The notes beneath the pieces are model-generated. The model was not told where the DNA came from. It saw only the letters and a list, made by a program, of their open reading frames with translations, and did no database searches. A stretch of 48,702 bases of DNA from an uncultured Clostridia bacterium (GTDB lineage: Bacteria > Bacillota > Clostridia > Oscillospirales > Acutalibacteraceae), in the NCBI GenBank assembly GCA_947652665.1, contig CANTDZ010000005.1:1-48702 (forward strand), given 5' to 3'. Shown here in pieces: positions 6,713-16,176 of the stretch. The position numbers were made by a program, and so were the translations under genes. Every line of letters begins with the position of its first letter. Within the stretch, counting starts at the first letter, position 1.

Positions 6713-8494
6713 TTATTTTTTCTCAATAGCTGCCGGGGCCGCGAACCCGTCCCGAATCACCTTATACACGCCCTCCGAGAACTTCGGCTTGCGGTCGTAG
6801 GTGTAGAGGCCGTTCTGCTCCTGCTCCACGTCGGTGAGCTGGGTGTAGCAGTACGCGCACATTTTGGGGTCGTCCAGCAGGGCCTTGGTCAGGCCTGCAA
6901 TGCGCGTGCCCACTTCCTCTTCGGTGAGGGGACGCTGGCCATAGCCCCAGCCGGTCAGGCCGCCTTCGCCGTTTTCCATGCGGACGCGCTGGGTCTCCGC
7001 TTCTTCGGCGTTCCACCAAGTGCCGCCGTATTCGCTGACAAAATAGGGCTGTCCGCCATACTGTTGGCGCTGGGGGTAATTCTCAAAAGGTTCGGCGCTG
7101 CCTGCGTAGCGCTTGTAGAAAACCTCGGGGTCCTGCTCGTAGTCGTGCACGTCGTAAATATCGGTGACAACGTGGAAGTTGCCGCTGGTGTCGATAACCG
7201 GCCGGGTGGGGTCGGCGGCTTTCGTAGCGTAGTAGATGCCCGACAGGACGCGGTCATTCTGCGGGTGGCCGTTATAGTCCCAAGTCTCGTTGAAGGGACA
7301 CCAGCCCACCAGCGCCGGGTGGTTGAAGTCGCGCTTGACCTCCTCCAGCCACTGGGGGAGCACCGTGCACAGGGCGTCGGCCTCGGAGATGTTGAGGCCC
7401 CAGTTGGGGAACTCGCCCCACACCAGATACCCCAGCTTGTCAGCCCAGTAAAGGAACCTCTCTTCAAAGACCTTCTCATGCAGCCGAGCGCCGTTAAAGC
7501 CCATGGCCATAGAAAGCTCGATGTCCTTTTTCAAGGCCTCGTCGGTGGGGGCCGTGTAGATGCCGTCGGGGTAGAAGCCCTGATCCAGCACCAGCCGCTG
7601 GAAGACCGGCTTGCCGTTCAAGAGGATCGCGCCGTCTTTCAGCTCGATTTTGCGCAGGCCGAAGTAAGAGGACACCGTGTCCAGAACCTGGCCGTCGTTT
7701 GTTTCCAGGGTGAGGGCTAAATCGTAAAGATTCGGGGCGCCCAGCTCCCAAAGGGCGGTTTCGCGGACAGGCAGAGTGAGCGCCGTGCAGGTGCCTGTGC
7801 AGGCAGCGGAAGCTTCGCCCACAGCCTTGCCGTCCAGGGTGGCTTTGGCGGTAATTTTCAATCCCGAAGCCGGAGCGTTCGTAAACACCCGCAGATGGGC
7901 GCTTCCGTTGTCGGGGTCCGGGATCGTCTCCAGCTGGCAAAGGTAGGTGTCCGGCACAATTTCCAGCCAAACGCTCTGCCAAATGCCCGTGGTGCGGGTA
8001 TAGAAGCAGCCGAAAGAGGCAAACTCGTGGCACTGCTTGCCGGAAGGCTGCTTGCCCGTGCGCAGGTGGTCGGCGGCGTAAACGGTGACGCTGTTCACGC
8101 CGGGACGCGCGGCCTTTGTGATATCCACGGTAAAAGAGGTGTAGCCGCCGTCGTGGGAGCCCACGGGCTGGCTGTTTACAAAGACCTCGCAGTGGTAATC
8201 CACCGCGCCGAAGTGCAGCAGTACGTGGCCCTGCAGCTCTTCCGGGCTCAGTTCGATTTCCCGGCGGTACCACACGGCGTCGACGAAATCGGTCATGCCG
8301 ATGCCCGAAAGGGAGCTTTCCGGGCAGAAGGGCACGGTGATGGAAAGGGGCAGGCTGTCTTTTTCGGCCCAGCCCTGGGCTTTTTTCGAATCGCTGTAGT
8401 CGAAATCAAACTGCCAGGTGCCGTTAAGCGTGCGCCAATTTTCCCGGAAAAACTGGGGGCGCGGGTGTTCGGGTCTAGGGATGGGGTGGCTCAT
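6713..8494 (-). CDS. Glycoside hydrolase family 2 (beta-galactosidase/glucuronidase-like)
   Basis: 593 residues. It has the GH2 order: N-terminal jelly-roll sugar-binding domain (about 15-170), Ig-like domain (about 175-280) and C-terminal TIM barrel. The acid/base glutamate is in GWCPFNETWDYN and the nucleophile in YFVSEYGGTWW. At under 600 residues it is of the short GH2 class (glucuronidase or small galactosidase size) and lacks LacZ domains 4-5. No signal peptide, so cytoplasmic. I chose the ATG at 8494, preceded by AAGGAG, over an upstream in-frame start 12 codons earlier. It stands alone on the - strand with its own promoter. Exact sugar specificity is not readable. Confidence 0.9.
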   Translation of the reverse strand: MSHPIPRPEHPRPQFFRENWRTLNGTWQFDFDYSDSKKAQGWAEKDSLPLSITVPFCPESSLSGIGMTDFVDAVWYRREIELSPEELQGHVLLHFGAVDYHCEVFVNSQPVGSHDGGYTSFTVDITKAARPGVNSVTVYAADHLRTGKQPSGKQCHEFASFGCFYTRTTGIWQSVWLEIVPDTYLCQLETIPDPDNGSAHLRVFTNAPASGLKITAKATLDGKAVGEASAACTGTCTALTLPVRETALWELGAPNLYDLALTLETNDGQVLDTVSSYFGLRKIELKDGAILLNGKPVFQRLVLDQGFYPDGIYTAPTDEALKKDIELSMAMGFNGARLHEKVFEERFLYWADKLGYLVWGEFPNWGLNISEADALCTVLPQWLEEVKRDFNHPALVGWCPFNETWDYNGHPQNDRVLSGIYYATKAADPTRPVIDTSGNFHVVTDIYDVHDYEQDPEVFYKRYAGSAEPFENYPQRQQYGGQPYFVSEYGGTWWNAEEAETQRVRMENGEGGLTGWGYGQRPLTEEEVGTRIAGLTKALLDDPKMCAYCYTQLTDVEQEQNGLYTYDRKPKFSEGVYKVIRDGFAAPAAIEKK

Positions 8495-8545
8495 AAGGGT
8501 TCTCCTTGCTTTGCAATTTTTGGCGGACAATGCCGCATTGCCGCT

Positions 8546-8574
8546 ATTCTAGCACACTGCCTGGCAAAAATCAA
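8546..8574 (-). promoter_or_regulatory. Sigma-A promoter for GH2 gene
   Basis: On the - strand TTGATT, 17-base spacer, TAGAAT, about 50 bases before the GH2 start. Confidence 0.6.
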
Positions 8575-8610
8575 CATCAAAAAATTTTGCCGGAATCGCA
8601 AACGAATGTT

Positions 8611-8639
8611 TTGCATTTTCTGTCAATATGTGGTATACT
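8611..8639 (+). promoter_or_regulatory. Sigma-A promoter for RarA-like gene
   Basis: TTGCAT, 17-base spacer, TATACT. The -10 box overlaps the most upstream in-frame ATG (8628), which therefore cannot be the start codon of the gene. Confidence 0.65.
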
Positions 8640-8681
8640 GTTAAAGTAACGGCAACAAAAAGTTGGATGGGAGGGATGCGC

Positions 8682-9953
8682 GTGGGTTCGCCCCTGGCAG
8701 ATCGGATACGCCCGGCCGCACTGGATGAGGTGGTAGGGCAGAAGCACCTGTTGGCCCCAGGCAAGGCCCTGAGGAGGATCATCGAATCCGGCCAGGTGCC
8801 AAACATGGTCTTTTACGGGCCTTCGGGCGTGGGCAAGACCACCGTGGCCTCCATCATCGCGAAAAATACAGACCGCCACCTGGTAAAGCTCAACGGCACC
8901 ACGGCCTCCACCGCCGACATCAAGGACGCCGTGCAGAGCACCAACACCTTCGAGGGCCTCAACGGCGTGCTCCTTTACCTGGACGAGATTCAGTACTTTA
9001 ATAAGAAGCAGCAGCAAACCCTCTTGGAATGTATCGAAAACGGCAGCGTCACGCTGATTGCTTCCACAACGGAAAACCCCTATTTTTACGTATATAACGC
9101 CATCTTAAGCCGCTCCACCGTCTTCGAATTCAAGCCCGTGGAGCGGGAGGAAATCGAGAAAGCCGTGGAACGCGCCTTCCGCATCCTGTCCGACGAGTGC
9201 GGCCAGCCCATCGAGCTGGAGGAGGGCGTGTGCCGCCACATCTCCTTTGCCTGCGGGGGCGACGTCCGCAAGGCCATGAACGCCGCCGAGCTGTGCACCT
9301 TAGCCTGCTCCACCGACGGCCCCCTTCTCACCGTGACCCTGGAGAGCGCCCGGGAGCTCACCCAAAAGAGCGCCCTGCGCTACGACCGCGCCGGGGACGA
9401 GCATTACGACATCATCTCGGCGTTCCAAAAGTCCATGCGCGGCTCTGACCCCGACGCGGCCCTGCACTACCTGGCCCGGCTTCTGGAGGCCGGCGACCTG
9501 CCTTCGGTGTGCCGCCGCCTGATGGTCACCGCCTGCGAGGACGTGGGCCTGGCCTGGCCCCAGATTATCCCCATCGTAAAAGCGTCCGTAGATGCCGCCA
9601 TGATGGTGGGCCTGCCCGAAGCCGCCCTGCCCCTATCGGACGCCGTGGTGCTGGTCAGCACGGCTCCCAAGTCCAATTCGGCCCACACCGCCTACGCCGC
9701 GGCCCTGGCCGACGTGAAGGCGGGGCACACAGGGGCCATCCCCCGGCACCTGCAGAACAAGCATTACGACAGCGCGGAGGTCGCCCGGAAGGGGCAGTTC
9801 TACCAATACCCCCACGACGCGCCCTGCCACTGGCTTCCCCAGCAATACCTGCCGGACGCGCTGAAAAATGCGAAATATTATGAATACGGCGATAATAAAA
9901 ATGAGCAAAGCTTCAAGGCGTACTGGGACAAGATAAAAGGCAAACGGGCATAA
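8682..9953 (+). CDS. RarA/MgsA-like AAA+ ATPase, divergent paralogue
   Basis: 423 residues from a GTG start, set by GGGAGG seven bases upstream and by the promoter overlapping earlier ATGs. AAA+ motifs are intact: Walker A GPSGVGKTT (near residue 50), Walker B LLYLDEIQYF (near 100), sensor 1 IASTTENP, arginine-finger region LSRST, sensor 2 GDVRKA. The C-terminal RarA tetramerisation region (about 250-400, with VSTAPKSN and HLQNKHY) is present. The family loads at stalled replication forks and single-strand gaps. A second, more canonical RarA is encoded at 14096; this one differs in otherwise conserved places (for example QYF where the canonical copy has HRF after DEI), so it may be specialised. 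Confidence 0.85.
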   Translation: MGSPLADRIRPAALDEVVGQKHLLAPGKALRRIIESGQVPNMVFYGPSGVGKTTVASIIAKNTDRHLVKLNGTTASTADIKDAVQSTNTFEGLNGVLLYLDEIQYFNKKQQQTLLECIENGSVTLIASTTENPYFYVYNAILSRSTVFEFKPVEREEIEKAVERAFRILSDECGQPIELEEGVCRHISFACGGDVRKAMNAAELCTLACSTDGPLLTVTLESARELTQKSALRYDRAGDEHYDIISAFQKSMRGSDPDAALHYLARLLEAGDLPSVCRRLMVTACEDVGLAWPQIIPIVKASVDAAMMVGLPEAALPLSDAVVLVSTAPKSNSAHTAYAAALADVKAGHTGAIPRHLQNKHYDSAEVARKGQFYQYPHDAPCHWLPQQYLPDALKNAKYYEYGDNKNEQSFKAYWDKIKGKRA

Positions 9954-10013
9954 CCCCGGCTGCCGTGCGTAATAATTTAGTAGGACATTTTGGGAAAATG
10001 GAGGTACCGCAAT

Positions 10014-10685
10014 ATGAAACCGATGGTATTGGGAAATCTATCTTATGGGATGTACGCGATTGGCGTACAGGACGGCACGAGGACCAACGCGTGCATCGTA
10101 AGCTCTCTGATGCAGATTACGAAAGCGACCCCGTCCGCCGCGCCCCTGGTGGCCCTGAGCCTCAACCAGGACAGCTTCAGCTGCGAGTGCGTGGAATCTA
10201 CGGGCATTTTCAGCATCTCGGTGCTGTCCCAGCGGACCCCGGCGGCTGTCATCGGCGCGCTGGGCTACCTGTCCGGACGGGGGACGAATAAGCTGGAGAA
10301 CATCCGCCACCGGGTGCTGCATGAGGGCGTGCCCGTCATCAAGGAAGAAACGTGCTGCTGGTTTTTATGCCGGGTCAAGGACGTGCTGCCCGCCGGGAAC
10401 CAGAAGTTGTTCATAGCCGAGATTGTGGCCGGAAGCGATGAAGCCGAAGGCGTCCCCATGACCTACGACTACTATGTCAAGGAGCTGGGCGGCTTTGCCC
10501 CCAAAAAGGCTCCCGGCTACCTGCCGCCCGCCCAGGCTTTCGACCGCAAAAGCGGGGAGAGCTTCGTGTGTTCGGTGTGCGGCTACGTGTACTCAGACCC
10601 CAATTTCGGCTTTGAAGAGCTGCCGGGGGATTGGACGTGTCCCATCTGCAATATGCCAAAGAAGGCCTTCGTGCGCAAAAAATAA
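10014..10685 (+). CDS. Flavin reductase-like domain fused to rubredoxin
   Basis: 223 residues. Residues 1-150 are a flavin reductase (FMN-binding split-barrel) domain; residues 175-223 are a rubredoxin with [10 protein letters not shown] and WTCPICN supplying four cysteines for one Fe. Start ATG follows GGAGG at nine bases. Such fusions (also called high-molecular-weight rubredoxin-like) move electrons from NAD(P)H to oxygen- or NO-reducing flavodiiron proteins and are typical of strict anaerobes. No flavodiiron partner lies nearby. The gene sits 60 bases after the RarA paralogue with no clear promoter of its own. Confidence 0.88.
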   Translation: MKPMVLGNLSYGMYAIGVQDGTRTNACIVSSLMQITKATPSAAPLVALSLNQDSFSCECVESTGIFSISVLSQRTPAAVIGALGYLSGRGTNKLENIRHRVLHEGVPVIKEETCCWFLCRVKDVLPAGNQKLFIAEIVAGSDEAEGVPMTYDYYVKELGGFAPKKAPGYLPPAQAFDRKSGESFVCSVCGYVYSDPNFGFEELPGDWTCPICNMPKKAFVRKK

Positions 10686-10737
10686 GCAAAATTCACGGGA
10701 AAACCCAGGAAAATCTTACAAAAGACCTTCGAAATTG

Positions 10738-10766
10738 TTGCATTTTTGTAATGTTTCGTATATAAT
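10738..10766 (+). promoter_or_regulatory. Sigma-A promoter for SLH/lysozyme gene
   Basis: TTGCAT, 17-base spacer, perfect TATAAT, about 48 bases before the GTG start. Confidence 0.65.
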
Positions 10767-10813
10767 GTAGGTACAAAAAATTTCCTTACTGACATTATAT
10801 ATGGAGGAACAAA

Positions 10814-13378
10814 GTGAAAAAGCGTATAAAGAAAACTGGAAAACGGGTCTTGCTGTTGCTGCTGGTGATGCTGCTGGCGGTACCGGCACTGCCGGTTTTG
10901 GCGGCAGACGCCCCCGCCGTGGCCTCCCTGCTGGAGGGCATGGACGCCCCCGAGGAGTATGCCTTCCCTCAGCCGGAGGAAGAAGAGGCTGACCCCGGGG
11001 AAGAGCCTCCCCAGGAGGACATTCCCGAAGACAACACCCCCGTGGACGCCCTGCCCCTGCTGGTGACAGGCGGGCACGATACATACCTGTCCGGCTATGA
11101 CGGCGCGCTCTTTAAGCCGGATAACAACATGATGCGCGGCGAAGTGGCCTACATGATGTACAATCTCCTGGCCGCCAAGCCTCCGGTGTCCCAGTCCCAG
11201 TTCCCCGACGTGGGCTTTGACAGCTGGTGGGGCCCGGCCATCAACAGCGTGGCCGCTGCCGGGGCCTTCAAGGGCAAGGGGGACGGCACTTTTGCGCCCT
11301 CGGCGTCCATCACCCGGGCGGAATTCGTCACGGCCCTTTCCAACTGCTTCGGCCTGGAAAGCGGCAGCGTGGACTTCCCGGACGTGGAGGAAGACCACTG
11401 GGCCTATCCCTACATTGCCTCGGCCGTGCAGAAAGGCTGGCTGGACGGCTACCCGGACGGCACCTTCGGGCCGGAAGACCCCATTACCCGGTGCCAGGCC
11501 GTGAAGATCATGAACTCGGCCTTGGGCCGCCGGGATGACGATTTCGCCAAGGATCGCGCCGAGCAGAAGTTCTACGACGTGCCCAGCAGCCATTGGGCCT
11601 ATTTGGAGATCGCCGAGGCCGCCAAGCCCGTGACCCCCATGGACCCAGACCCTCCCGGACCCAGCGACCCGGAGGACGATACCCATCCCATCAAAAAGGG
11701 CGATACTGTGCGCGTTACCGCCGACGACGGCCTGAACGTGCGCGAGACCCCCAGCACGTCCGGCAAGAAGATTACGACGGTGGCACGGGGCACTCTGCTT
11801 ACGGTCACCGACACCAGCGAATGGCCCTGGGTGCGGATAAAGCTGAGCTCGGGGACGCTGGGCTATGTCCACTCGGACTACATAGAGAAAAATACGGGTT
11901 CCTCTAGTGGCAATGGCAATACGAGCACTACCCACAACCCGGTTTCTAACGGCGGCCTGACCTTGTCCTCGGGCAATTTCAGCCTCCATCAGTATCAGAC
12001 CTTCCGCCTGGATGCCAGCTCGACGTTTGGCACCAGCGGCATGGTCTGGACAAGCAGCAACCCCGACGTGGCCACCGTGGGCTATACGGTCCCTTATAAC
12101 GGCAGTGAGCAGGGGGCCATGGTCTATGGCAAGAGCCCCGGCACCGCCACCCTGACCTTCTCCAACCAGTCCGGGACGGTTTCGGTGTCCTCTACCGTGA
12201 CCGTTTTGGCCGGCGAGCCCGTGCGCTTTGCTTACTCGGACACCACCCCCGTGGCGCCCGGCACCAGCTTCAACTTGGTAGCCATCACCGGCACCGACCG
12301 TTCTGCTGTGCGCTTTGAGATTGCCGACGGCCCGGCTACCGGAAAGTATACCTCCACGGAGTTCGAGTCCAAAACGGCCACATCCCAAATGGGCCTGCCG
12401 GACAACAACGTCCGCATATTTAGGGCAGCGGTTTCCTTTGCCAGCGTGGGCGACTACACCGTGCGCGCCTATTCCGCCGATGCCAGCGGCAATTATTCCA
12501 GCGACTACAAGGAGTTCGTGGTGCAGGTGTCCAACGAGAGCCCCACGACCATGTCCAACGCCACCCGCCGCATGAGCAGCGAGGGCTATAAGCTCATCGC
12601 CAACCTGGAGGGCTTCCGCCAGGAAATCGAGGACGACACCCTGGCCACCAAGAATCCCACCGTGGGCCACGGCTGCGTCATGTACCCCAACACCACCTTC
12701 TATAACAACCTGACCCGGGAGGAATCCTACGGCCTGCTCATCTGGCGGACGGAGACGGGCGGCTTTGATAAGGCTGTCAACAATTTCCGCAGCAAAAACG
12801 GCATCCGCATGAGCCAGGCAAACTTTGACGGCCTCATGGGCTTCACCCTGAACCTGGGCCCCGCCATGCTGGACGCGGATAAATACTATACCTTTGCCAT
12901 CATGCTCAACGCGGTGGTGCCGCCGTCGGATATGGCCACGAATCCCCGCACAGGCTTCCTGAACGTGGGCAGCGCGCCCATTTACGCCGCCGCCGACCTC
13001 TACAGCGAGATCTATGCCACGGTGCCCAACGGTGCCACCGTCACGGTGTCGGGCTATACGCGTACGTCCAACTCCACCAAGCAGGAGGTCTGGTACAAGG
13101 TGAGCTACAACGGCACCAGCGGCTGGATGCCTGCCGGGTATGTCCGGCTGAACCTTTCGAACCCTGTCCGCGACCTGAGCTATGCCGATTCCACCGTGCT
13201 GGCTTACAACTTCCTGCAATGGCACACCGCCAGCGGCACCCATTATGTGGGGCTTTTGCGCCGGAGGCTGTCGGAGCTGAAAGTGTTCTTCTTCGCCAAC
13301 TACCTGGACGGCTACAACACCAGCCCCAACTACACGAAAAATATCTATGGGTTCAAGTTCCCCACCTGCTGTACATGA
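10814..13378 (+). CDS. Secreted SLH-SH3-Ig-like protein with GH24-type lysozyme domain
   Basis: 854 residues, GTG start after GGAGG. Signal peptide about 1-30 (basic N-end, leucine core, VLA-A cleavage). An acidic, proline-rich linker is followed by S-layer homology repeats (about 86-123 degenerate, 130-179 and 187-239 clear, each with FPDV...W and GDGTF/PDGTF-type turns). Then an SH3b domain (about 296-359, GLNVRETPS), a bacterial Ig-like domain (about 379-466), a second Ig-like region (468-573), a GH24/T4-lysozyme-like domain (about 583-706; LEGFR with E599, D608, then PTVGHG), and another SH3b (about 714-779). It is probably bound to the cell wall by SLH and cuts peptidoglycan. The C-terminal 75 residues are unassigned. 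Confidence 0.85.
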   Translation: MKKRIKKTGKRVLLLLLVMLLAVPALPVLAADAPAVASLLEGMDAPEEYAFPQPEEEEADPGEEPPQEDIPEDNTPVDALPLLVTGGHDTYLSGYDGALFKPDNNMMRGEVAYMMYNLLAAKPPVSQSQFPDVGFDSWWGPAINSVAAAGAFKGKGDGTFAPSASITRAEFVTALSNCFGLESGSVDFPDVEEDHWAYPYIASAVQKGWLDGYPDGTFGPEDPITRCQAVKIMNSALGRRDDDFAKDRAEQKFYDVPSSHWAYLEIAEAAKPVTPMDPDPPGPSDPEDDTHPIKKGDTVRVTADDGLNVRETPSTSGKKITTVARGTLLTVTDTSEWPWVRIKLSSGTLGYVHSDYIEKNTGSSSGNGNTSTTHNPVSNGGLTLSSGNFSLHQYQTFRLDASSTFGTSGMVWTSSNPDVATVGYTVPYNGSEQGAMVYGKSPGTATLTFSNQSGTVSVSSTVTVLAGEPVRFAYSDTTPVAPGTSFNLVAITGTDRSAVRFEIADGPATGKYTSTEFESKTATSQMGLPDNNVRIFRAAVSFASVGDYTVRAYSADASGNYSSDYKEFVVQVSNESPTTMSNATRRMSSEGYKLIANLEGFRQEIEDDTLATKNPTVGHGCVMYPNTTFYNNLTREESYGLLIWRTETGGFDKAVNNFRSKNGIRMSQANFDGLMGFTLNLGPAMLDADKYYTFAIMLNAVVPPSDMATNPRTGFLNVGSAPIYAAADLYSEIYATVPNGATVTVSGYTRTSNSTKQEVWYKVSYNGTSGWMPAGYVRLNLSNPVRDLSYADSTVLAYNFLQWHTASGTHYVGLLRRRLSELKVFFFANYLDGYNTSPNYTKNIYGFKFPTCCT

Positions 13379-13406
13379 TGATAAACCAAAAAGGGGAGGG
13401 GAAACC

Positions 13407-14099
13407 ATGCTGCAAGCTGTTATATTCGATGTTTACGGCACACTGCTCTGCACGGGTACGGGCTCGGTGGATGCCGCTGCGGAGATACTGCAAAAATGCG
13501 GGCGGACGGATATTGAGCCCAAAGCCTTCTATGCCCGCTGGAAAGAGCTGCACCGCCAGCATATGGACAAGCCGGGGCCCTTCCGCAATGAAGAGGCCAT
13601 CTACCATTTAGACTTGCACAGGCTTTACCAGGAATACGGCATTGCCGGGGATGCGGACGGAGATGTGGAAATCATGCTGGCAACGCTGGGCACCCGCACC
13701 CCTTACCCAGAAACAAAGGATGTGCTGGAAGCGCTGCAAGACAGGGTGCCGTTGTGCATCGGCTCCATTACGGACGATGAGCCCCTGCGCCGTGATTTGG
13801 CCCGGAGCGGGTTGGAAATAGGGAAAATCTATACATCCGAGGGCCTGCGCTGCTATAAGCCCGCCCCGGCGTTTTACAAGTCCATCCTGCGTGAGCTGGG
13901 TATCCAGCCGCAAGAAGCCCTTTTTGTGGGCGATTCCCTCTTAAATGACGTGGCAGGGCCCCAAGCCGTGGGCATCCCCGGCTGCTGGGTCAACCGGAAA
14001 GGGGCAGCATCCCAGAGCGTTTTGCCTGCCTATACGGTTGCCGACCTTAGGGGCCTTGTACCGATTATCGGCTCCCTGCTGGAAGGAGCCCGCTTATGA
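13407..14099 (+). CDS. HAD-superfamily hydrolase
   Basis: 230 residues. HAD motifs: I FDVYGTLL (first Asp nucleophile), II GSITDDE region, III K in CYKPAP, IV VGDSLLNDV. The cap lies between motif I and II (about 15-90), the layout of subfamily I phosphatases or dehalogenase-like enzymes. Start ATG follows GGGGAGGGG. The last four bases (ATGA) overlap the next gene's start, so it is translationally coupled to rarA. Substrate unknown. Confidence 0.85.
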   Translation: MLQAVIFDVYGTLLCTGTGSVDAAAEILQKCGRTDIEPKAFYARWKELHRQHMDKPGPFRNEEAIYHLDLHRLYQEYGIAGDADGDVEIMLATLGTRTPYPETKDVLEALQDRVPLCIGSITDDEPLRRDLARSGLEIGKIYTSEGLRCYKPAPAFYKSILRELGIQPQEALFVGDSLLNDVAGPQAVGIPGCWVNRKGAASQSVLPAYTVADLRGLVPIIGSLLEGARL

Positions 14100-15421
14100 C
14101 ACAGCAGACCTTCTTCCAGCAAAACCCCATGGACACCCCCCTGGCCACCCGCCTGCGTCCCCAGACCCTTGCGGAGTTCAGCGGCCAGCAGCACCTCTTA
14201 GGGGAGGGGAAGCTGCTGCGCCAGCTCATTGAGGAAGACCGGGTACAGTCCATGATCTTCTGGGGCCCGCCGGGGGTGGGCAAGACCACCCTGGCCCGGA
14301 TTATTGCCGGGCGCACCCAGTCGAATTTCATCAACTTCAGCGCGGTCACCAGCGGCATCAAGGAGATCAAAGAGGTCATGGCCGACGCCGAGCGCAGCCG
14401 CCTTTTGGGCGAGCGCACCCTGCTTTTTGTGGACGAAATCCACCGCTTCAACAAGGCCCAGCAGGACGCCTTCCTGCCCTTTGTGGAGCGCGGCAGCATC
14501 GTGCTCATTGGGGCCACTACCGAGAACCCCTCCTTTGAGGTCAACGCGGCTTTGCTGTCCCGGTGCCGGGTGTTCGTGCTGCAGGCGCTGTCCACGGGGG
14601 ATTTGGTGGCCTTGCTCCGGCGCGCCCTGAAAGACCCCCGGGGCTTTGGGGAGGAGGACGTGGCCATCACCGGCGATATGCTGGAGGCCATCGCGAACTT
14701 CTCCAACGGCGACGCCCGTACCGCCCTGGGTACCCTGGAAATGGTGGTGCTCAATGCCCCACGGGAGGGCAAGAAGGTCACCGTGACCGAGGAGATTTTG
14801 GAGCAGTGCGTCAACCGCCGCTCCCTGCTCTACGACAAGAACGGCGAGGAGCACTACAACCTCATTTCGGCCCTGCACAAGTCCATGCGCAACTCCGACC
14901 CCGACGCCGCCGTCTACTGGCTGGCCCGGATGCTGGAGTCCGGGGAAGACCCCCTGTACGTGGCCCGGCGGCTCATCCGCTTTGCCAGCGAGGACGTGGG
15001 CCTGGCCGATCCCCGTGCCCTGGAGCTGTGCACGGCGGCATACCAGGCCAGCCACTTTATCGGGATGCCCGAGTGCACCGTGAACCTCACCCAGGCCGTG
15101 GTGTATTTGTCGGTAGCGCCCAAGTCCAACGCCCTGTACAAGGCCTACGAGACGGCCAAAAAGGACGCCATGAAAATGCTGGCCGAACCCGTGCCGCTGG
15201 TCATACGCAACGCGCCCACCCGTCTGATGAAGGATTTGCATTACGGCGAGGGCTACCAGTATGCCCACGACAGCGAGGAAAAGCTGACCAATATGCAGTG
15301 CCTGCCCGACTCGCTTTTGGGGCGGGAATATTACACGCCCACCACCCAGGGCCTGGAGGGCCGGGTGAAGGAGCGGCTGGACAAGATCAAGGCATGGAAG
15401 GAGAAGCATCATGGAGCTTGA
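14096..15421 (+). CDS. rarA: Replication-associated recombination protein A
   Basis: 441 residues. Canonical RarA/MgsA: Walker A GPPGVGKTT, Walker B LLFVDEIHRF, sensor 1 IGATTENPSF, arginine finger LLSRC, sensor 2 GDARTAL, then the C-terminal tetramerisation domain with SVAPKSN and the LRDLHYGEGY-like KDLHYGEGYQYAH motif. It acts at stalled forks with SSB and RecQ-family helicases. The gene overlaps the HAD gene by 4 bases and the phosphatase downstream by 11 bases, so all three form one operon. recQ and recD2 lie a few kb downstream. Confidence 0.93.
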   Translation: MTQQTFFQQNPMDTPLATRLRPQTLAEFSGQQHLLGEGKLLRQLIEEDRVQSMIFWGPPGVGKTTLARIIAGRTQSNFINFSAVTSGIKEIKEVMADAERSRLLGERTLLFVDEIHRFNKAQQDAFLPFVERGSIVLIGATTENPSFEVNAALLSRCRVFVLQALSTGDLVALLRRALKDPRGFGEEDVAITGDMLEAIANFSNGDARTALGTLEMVVLNAPREGKKVTVTEEILEQCVNRRSLLYDKNGEEHYNLISALHKSMRNSDPDAAVYWLARMLESGEDPLYVARRLIRFASEDVGLADPRALELCTAAYQASHFIGMPECTVNLTQAVVYLSVAPKSNALYKAYETAKKDAMKMLAEPVPLVIRNAPTRLMKDLHYGEGYQYAHDSEEKLTNMQCLPDSLLGREYYTPTTQGLEGRVKERLDKIKAWKEKHHGA

Positions 15422-16175
15422 AGCGCTTCTGAAAGAGGCCGCCGCCATCGTGCGGGAGGCCGGGGAGCTGGTGCGGGGGCTCAACCACCCCCAGGTCTAC
15501 TCGAAGGAGGGCCACGCCAATTTCGTCACCGAAGCCGACCTGGCATCCCAGAAATTCCTGCTGGAGCGGCTGGGGCCGCTGCTGCCGGGGGCGCACTTCT
15601 TTGCGGAGGAGCAGGCCCAAAACCGGCTGGAGCCCGGCTTTAACTGGATCATCGACCCCATTGACGGCACCACGAATTTCATGCGGGGGTACCGCCCCTG
15701 CGCCATTTCCGTGGGGCTTGTGAAGGATGGCGAGGGGGTCATGGGCCTGGTGCTGGACGTGTGGTCTGGCGAGCTTTTCACGGCTGTAAAGGGCGGGGGA
15801 GCCTTCCTGGACGGCCAGCCCATCCATGCGGCGGAGGTGCCCATGGAAAACGCGGTGGTGGTCTTTGGCACGTCGCCCTATTACCGGGAGCGCGCGGATG
15901 CCACCTTTGCCGCCATCAAGGATGTGTTCCTCCATTGCGGGGACGTGCGCCGTTCGGGTTCGGCGGCCCTGGATTTGTGCTTTGTAGCCGCTGGCCGCTG
16001 TGACGGTTTCTTCGAATCCATCCTGTCCCCCTGGGACTTCTGCGCGGCTTCCGTCCTTTTGCGGGAGGCAGGCGCACAGCTAAACGATCTGCGCTATGAC
16101 CAGCCCGGGCCCGTGGTAGCGGGGAGCCCGGCTGTGTTTGGGGAGCTGATGGCTCTGACAGGGAATTATTTTTAA
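15411..16175 (+). CDS. Inositol-monophosphatase-family protein
   Basis: 254 residues. Metal-binding motifs are FAEEQ (E66/E67), IDPIDGTTNF (D82, D85) and SPWDFCAA (D209), all intact. The family includes myo-inositol-1-phosphatase, fructose-1,6-bisphosphatase and 3'-phosphoadenosine phosphatases; the substrate is not decided by sequence. The start lies 11 bases inside rarA. Confidence 0.9.
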   Translation: MELEALLKEAAAIVREAGELVRGLNHPQVYSKEGHANFVTEADLASQKFLLERLGPLLPGAHFFAEEQAQNRLEPGFNWIIDPIDGTTNFMRGYRPCAISVGLVKDGEGVMGLVLDVWSGELFTAVKGGGAFLDGQPIHAAEVPMENAVVVFGTSPYYRERADATFAAIKDVFLHCGDVRRSGSAALDLCFVAAGRCDGFFESILSPWDFCAASVLLREAGAQLNDLRYDQPGPVVAGSPAVFGELMALTGNYF

Positions 16176-16176
16176 G

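Noticed and set aside
6686..8644. Open frames on the + strand opposite the GH2 gene
   Set aside because: GH2 catalytic motifs are on the - strand; the + frames have no domain.
10583..13408. 941-codon open frame on the - strand
   Set aside because: Shadow of the SLH-lysozyme gene; glycine/histidine-rich repeats without domains.
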